From contig NW_006768789.1 of the NCBI RefSeq assembly GCF_000204055.1, positions 649,858-713,857 on the forward strand: DNA of 64,000 nucleotides, written 5' to 3'. A program made the position numbers and the translations under genes. Below, in pieces: positions 63,326 to 64,000 of this stretch (the first letter of the stretch is position 1; every line of letters starts with the position of its first letter). The notes beneath the pieces are model-generated. The model saw only the letters and a program-made list of their open reading frames with translations. It was not told the origin of the DNA and did not search any database. The DNA is from Melampsora larici-populina 98AG31 (lineage: Eukaryota; Basidiomycota; Pucciniomycetes; Pucciniales; Melampsoraceae).

Positions 63326-64000
63326 CTAATCATCAACAGTTTTTTTAGCTTCATCCCAACTCATTTTAAAGTTATCCATATACTCCTTGTAAAGACGTCC
63401 TCGCATTTGAATGTCTTCTAATTTCGCTTTCTTCTTCTGAGACTCTAGCTCCCGCTCGATTTTGTCTAATTCCAGAGTTTCTCTACGTCTCTTGAGAGTC
63501 TTTGTCTCATCTAAGTTTTTTTCTTTGAAATCCATTTCGGCTTGCTGAAATTCTAAAGTTTCCCTTTTAATTTTGAGATCATGAAGTAATCGTGTGTGTT
63601 CATCTTTTTCCGGGTTCAAAGACTTGGTAATTGCCTCGTTAAGTTTGCTAGACGATTCCACTTCTGCCTTTCTTGCATTTTGCTCGGCCAACATGTAATC
63701 TTTTTTGAAACTCCACTCGGCTTCGCGCTCTTCTCGTGAAGGTAAGTGATTAGCTAACATAGAAGAAGCCGGGCCTGAATTCACATGTGATGATTTACTT
63801 GCAACTAGACTTTGAGAATCAATGACTGAGCTTTTCCGAGGTTGAGAATGTCGAGTTTTCTGCACCGGTTGATCTTTTGATATTCCCACACGTTTTTGAG
63901 AGCTTTCATTAATGCTGCTGTCTTCATGATCACTTAAATTTTCAAATCGAGGAGTCTCAATACTTTCAAGCATCCGGTCAAAATCATCCTCGTTGGGATT
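63326..64000 (-). CDS. Coiled-coil protein, partial at the window edge
   Basis: The last exon or last part of a gene entering from beyond 64000; the frame is open to the edge. About 215 visible residues: a Ser-rich front part, then Glu/Lys/Arg-rich coiled coil (KDEHTRLLHDLKIKRETLEF, KTLKRRRETLELDKIEREL), ending MSWDEAKKTVDD with a stop at 63326. The layout resembles C-terminal halves of Myb/SANT- or NAM-associated proteins that are multicopy in rust genomes and often travel with transposons. That is a resemblance in style only; without the N-terminus no family can be named. Confidence 0.55.
   Translation of the reverse strand, partial: NPNEDDFDRMLESIETPRFENLSDHEDSSINESSQKRVGISKDQPVQKTRHSQPRKSSVIDSQSLVASKSSHVNSGPASSMLANHLPSREEREAEWSFKKDYMLAEQNARKAEVESSSKLNEAITKSLNPEKDEHTRLLHDLKIKRETLEFQQAEMDFKEKNLDETKTLKRRRETLELDKIERELESQKKKAKLEDIQMRGRLYKEYMDNFKMSWDEAKKTVDD

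Overview
The window reads as nuclear DNA of a filamentous fungus, most likely a rust (Pucciniales, Basidiomycota). Genes are broken by many short GT-AG introns (about 45-130 nt, often with CTAAC/CTAAT branch sites), intergenic DNA is AT-rich and dense in small DNA transposons, and the proteins are typical of plant-pathogenic basidiomycetes (Egh16-like secreted protein, Uds1 coiled coil, SigF-like NTF2 protein, type-B carboxylesterase family). The rust assignment is an inference from style and content, not from a search.

Layout. 1-4124: no gene I can defend. 4125-5188 (-): six-exon SigF-like NTF2-fold protein. 6303-12496: two tandem type-B carboxylesterase genes (-); a third copy with similar flanks lies at 29748-32213 (-). 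12.6-28.7 kb: gene-free and repeat-rich, with clustered short palindromes, a 143-bp tandem repeat, a 166-bp near-perfect palindrome, two TA-flanked mariner-type MITEs, a Harbinger-type MITE with TTA duplications nested in an array of TGTAGGCGC motifs, a hAT-type MITE with an 8-bp duplication, and two GGTACACAAAT-ended inverted-repeat elements. 33025-33921 (-): small type-I membrane protein. 35328-38351 (-): Uds1 coiled-coil protein. 39918-41541 (+): unknown secreted protein. 43933-47081 (-): kelch-propeller membrane protein. 54764-56072 (-): Egh16-like secreted protein. 57271-58033 (+): adenylylsulfate kinase. 59044-60932 (+): double PH-domain protein. 63326-64000 (-): coiled-coil fragment leaving the window.

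The standout is a complete 6006-bp Mutator-like element at 47411-53416. It is bounded by a perfect 10-bp target-site duplication and 161-bp terminal inverted repeats, and inserted about 330 bp upstream of the kelch gene start codon. It carries one nine- or ten-exon gene that appears to fuse a GCM/WRKY-type zinc finger, a MULE DDE transposase with all three acidic residues, and a C-terminal ubiquitin-specific-protease-like (C19) cysteine peptidase with Cys box, CxxC and His box. Plant MULEs are known to have captured ULP1-type proteases; a C19-type fusion in a fungal MULE is unfamiliar to me and is the best candidate here for an undescribed system.

Most gene models were assembled by hand from exon phase and splice sites. 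Coordinates are exact where the phase closes (SigF-like, type-I membrane, Uds1, APS kinase, PH, secreted protein, MULE gene) and approximate inside the carboxylesterase, kelch and Egh16 genes.
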